Part shown: in pieces, positions 15,842-16,426 of the stretch | Layout of the letters: the number at the start of each line of letters is the position of its first letter | Position numbering within the stretch: the stretch's first letter is position 1 | NCBI GenBank assembly: GCA_035291605.1 | Contig: DATDRS010000092.1 | Coordinates: forward strand, 1-16,426 | Origin: DATDRS01 sp035291605 | GTDB taxonomy: Bacteria > Chloroflexota > Anaerolineae > Anaerolineales > UBA6663 | Direction of reading: 5' to 3' | Length of the DNA: 16,426 nt | Notes under the pieces: generated by a model | What the model saw: the letters and a program-made list of their open reading frames with translations, nothing else | What the model was told of the DNA's origin: nothing | Databases searched by the model: none | Made by a program: the position numbers and the translations under genes

Positions 15842-16426
15842 CTTGCTCAACGCTTCCAGCGGCGTCAGCCCGGTCAGATCCAGCGCCTTGAGTTCTTCCA
15901 GCAGCGGGTTGGTCTCCGGGAACAGCGCAATTTGCTGCGCCTCCGTCCCGTCGAGGTGCACGGCGCGCCCGGCGGTTGCCTCCAACTGCGCCATAATCTC
16001 CTGGGCGCGGGCGATGATCGGGCGCGGCAGCCCCGCCAGTTGCGCGACATGAATCCCGTACGATCGGTCCGCGCCGCCGGGGATGATGCGGTGCAAGAAT
16101 ACGACATGGTCGCCCTCCTCGGTCACGGCGACGTTGTAATTGCGCACGCCGGGCAGCAATTCGGCGAGGTCGGTCAGTTCGTGGTAGTGCGTGGCGAAAA
16201 GGGTCTTGGCTTTGATTCGGGGGTGGTTGTGGATGTGCTCGACAATCGCCCAGGCGAGCGAGAGGCCGTCGTAGGTGCTCGTCCCGCGCCCAATCTCATC
16301 GAGCACAAGCAGACTGCGCGGCGTGGCGTGGTGCAGGATGTTCGCCGTCTCGACCATCTCGACCATAAACGTAGACTGCCCCGCGTGAATCTCGTCCTGC
16401 GCGCCGATGCGGGTGAAGATGCGGTC
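15806..16426 (-). CDS. mutS: DNA mismatch repair ATPase MutS, C-terminal part (5' end beyond window)
   Basis: The last 206 residues of MutS read from the right window edge. MutS binds mismatches and recruits MutL in an ATP-dependent way. The visible part includes the TRIGAQDEIHAGQSTFMVEM segment, Walker B and signature LLVLDEIGRGTSTYDG, the ATHYHEL motif, the GGADRSYGIHVAQLAGLP region, and a short C-terminal tail ending TPLEALSKLFEW-type residues. The frame is open through position 16426. It converges on the TPR gene, and the two coding ends overlap by 36 bp. No terminator hairpin is seen between them. Confidence 0.97.
   Translation of the reverse strand, partial: DRIFTRIGAQDEIHAGQSTFMVEMVETANILHHATPRSLLVLDEIGRGTSTYDGLSLAWAIVEHIHNHPRIKAKTLFATHYHELTDLAELLPGVRNYNVAVTEEGDHVVFLHRIIPGGADRSYGIHVAQLAGLPRPIIARAQEIMAQLEATAGRAVHLDGTEAQQIALFPETNPLLEELKALDLTGLTPLEALSKLFEWQARFGRH

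Overview
The window is GC-rich, gene-dense bacterial DNA. The mix of families fits a free-living member of the Chloroflexota, perhaps Anaerolineae-like: soluble histidine kinases with a GGGPGLGL G-box, an M28 peptidase, very large TPR proteins, and small palindromic and heptamer repeats. No rRNA, tRNA or single diagnostic marker is present, so this placement is an inference of moderate confidence.

Left part (1-2776, minus strand): an aspartate aminotransferase gene and an ATP-type PEP carboxykinase gene overlap by ATGA and share a promoter with a perfect TATAAT box. Together they would interconvert aspartate, oxaloacetate and PEP. A nested palindromic repeat (2795-2867) separates them from a second minus-strand pair: a membrane-anchored M28 peptidase or glutaminyl-cyclase-like enzyme and a soluble histidine kinase (2896-5085).

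Intergenic region 5086-5380: it holds sigma-54-like motifs, a 116-bp MITE-like element with terminal inverted repeats and a perfect 8-bp target duplication, and a good sigma-70 promoter directly before rpoN.

Central part (5381-10037, plus strand): a compact sigma-54 cassette. It encodes RpoN with an unusual four-cysteine zinc-ribbon-like motif just after region I, an NtrB-like soluble kinase (PAS-GAF-PAS-HisKA-HATPase), and an NtrC-type activator that keeps its receiver and full AAA+ domain but has no C-terminal Fis DNA-binding domain. The first two genes overlap by ATGA and the third follows after 14 bp. Only 37 bp after the activator stop lies a near-perfect -24/-12 promoter (CGGCAC-N5-TTGCA). 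It reads into a small two-TM protein and a 1762-residue TPR protein (10147-15841), separated by an array of eight 7-bp repeats.

This looks like a self-contained regulatory island: sigma factor, sensor, solution-acting activator, cognate promoter and output genes. It is the most interesting part of the window. The right edge holds the 3' end of mutS on the minus strand, converging on and overlapping the TPR gene by 36 bp.
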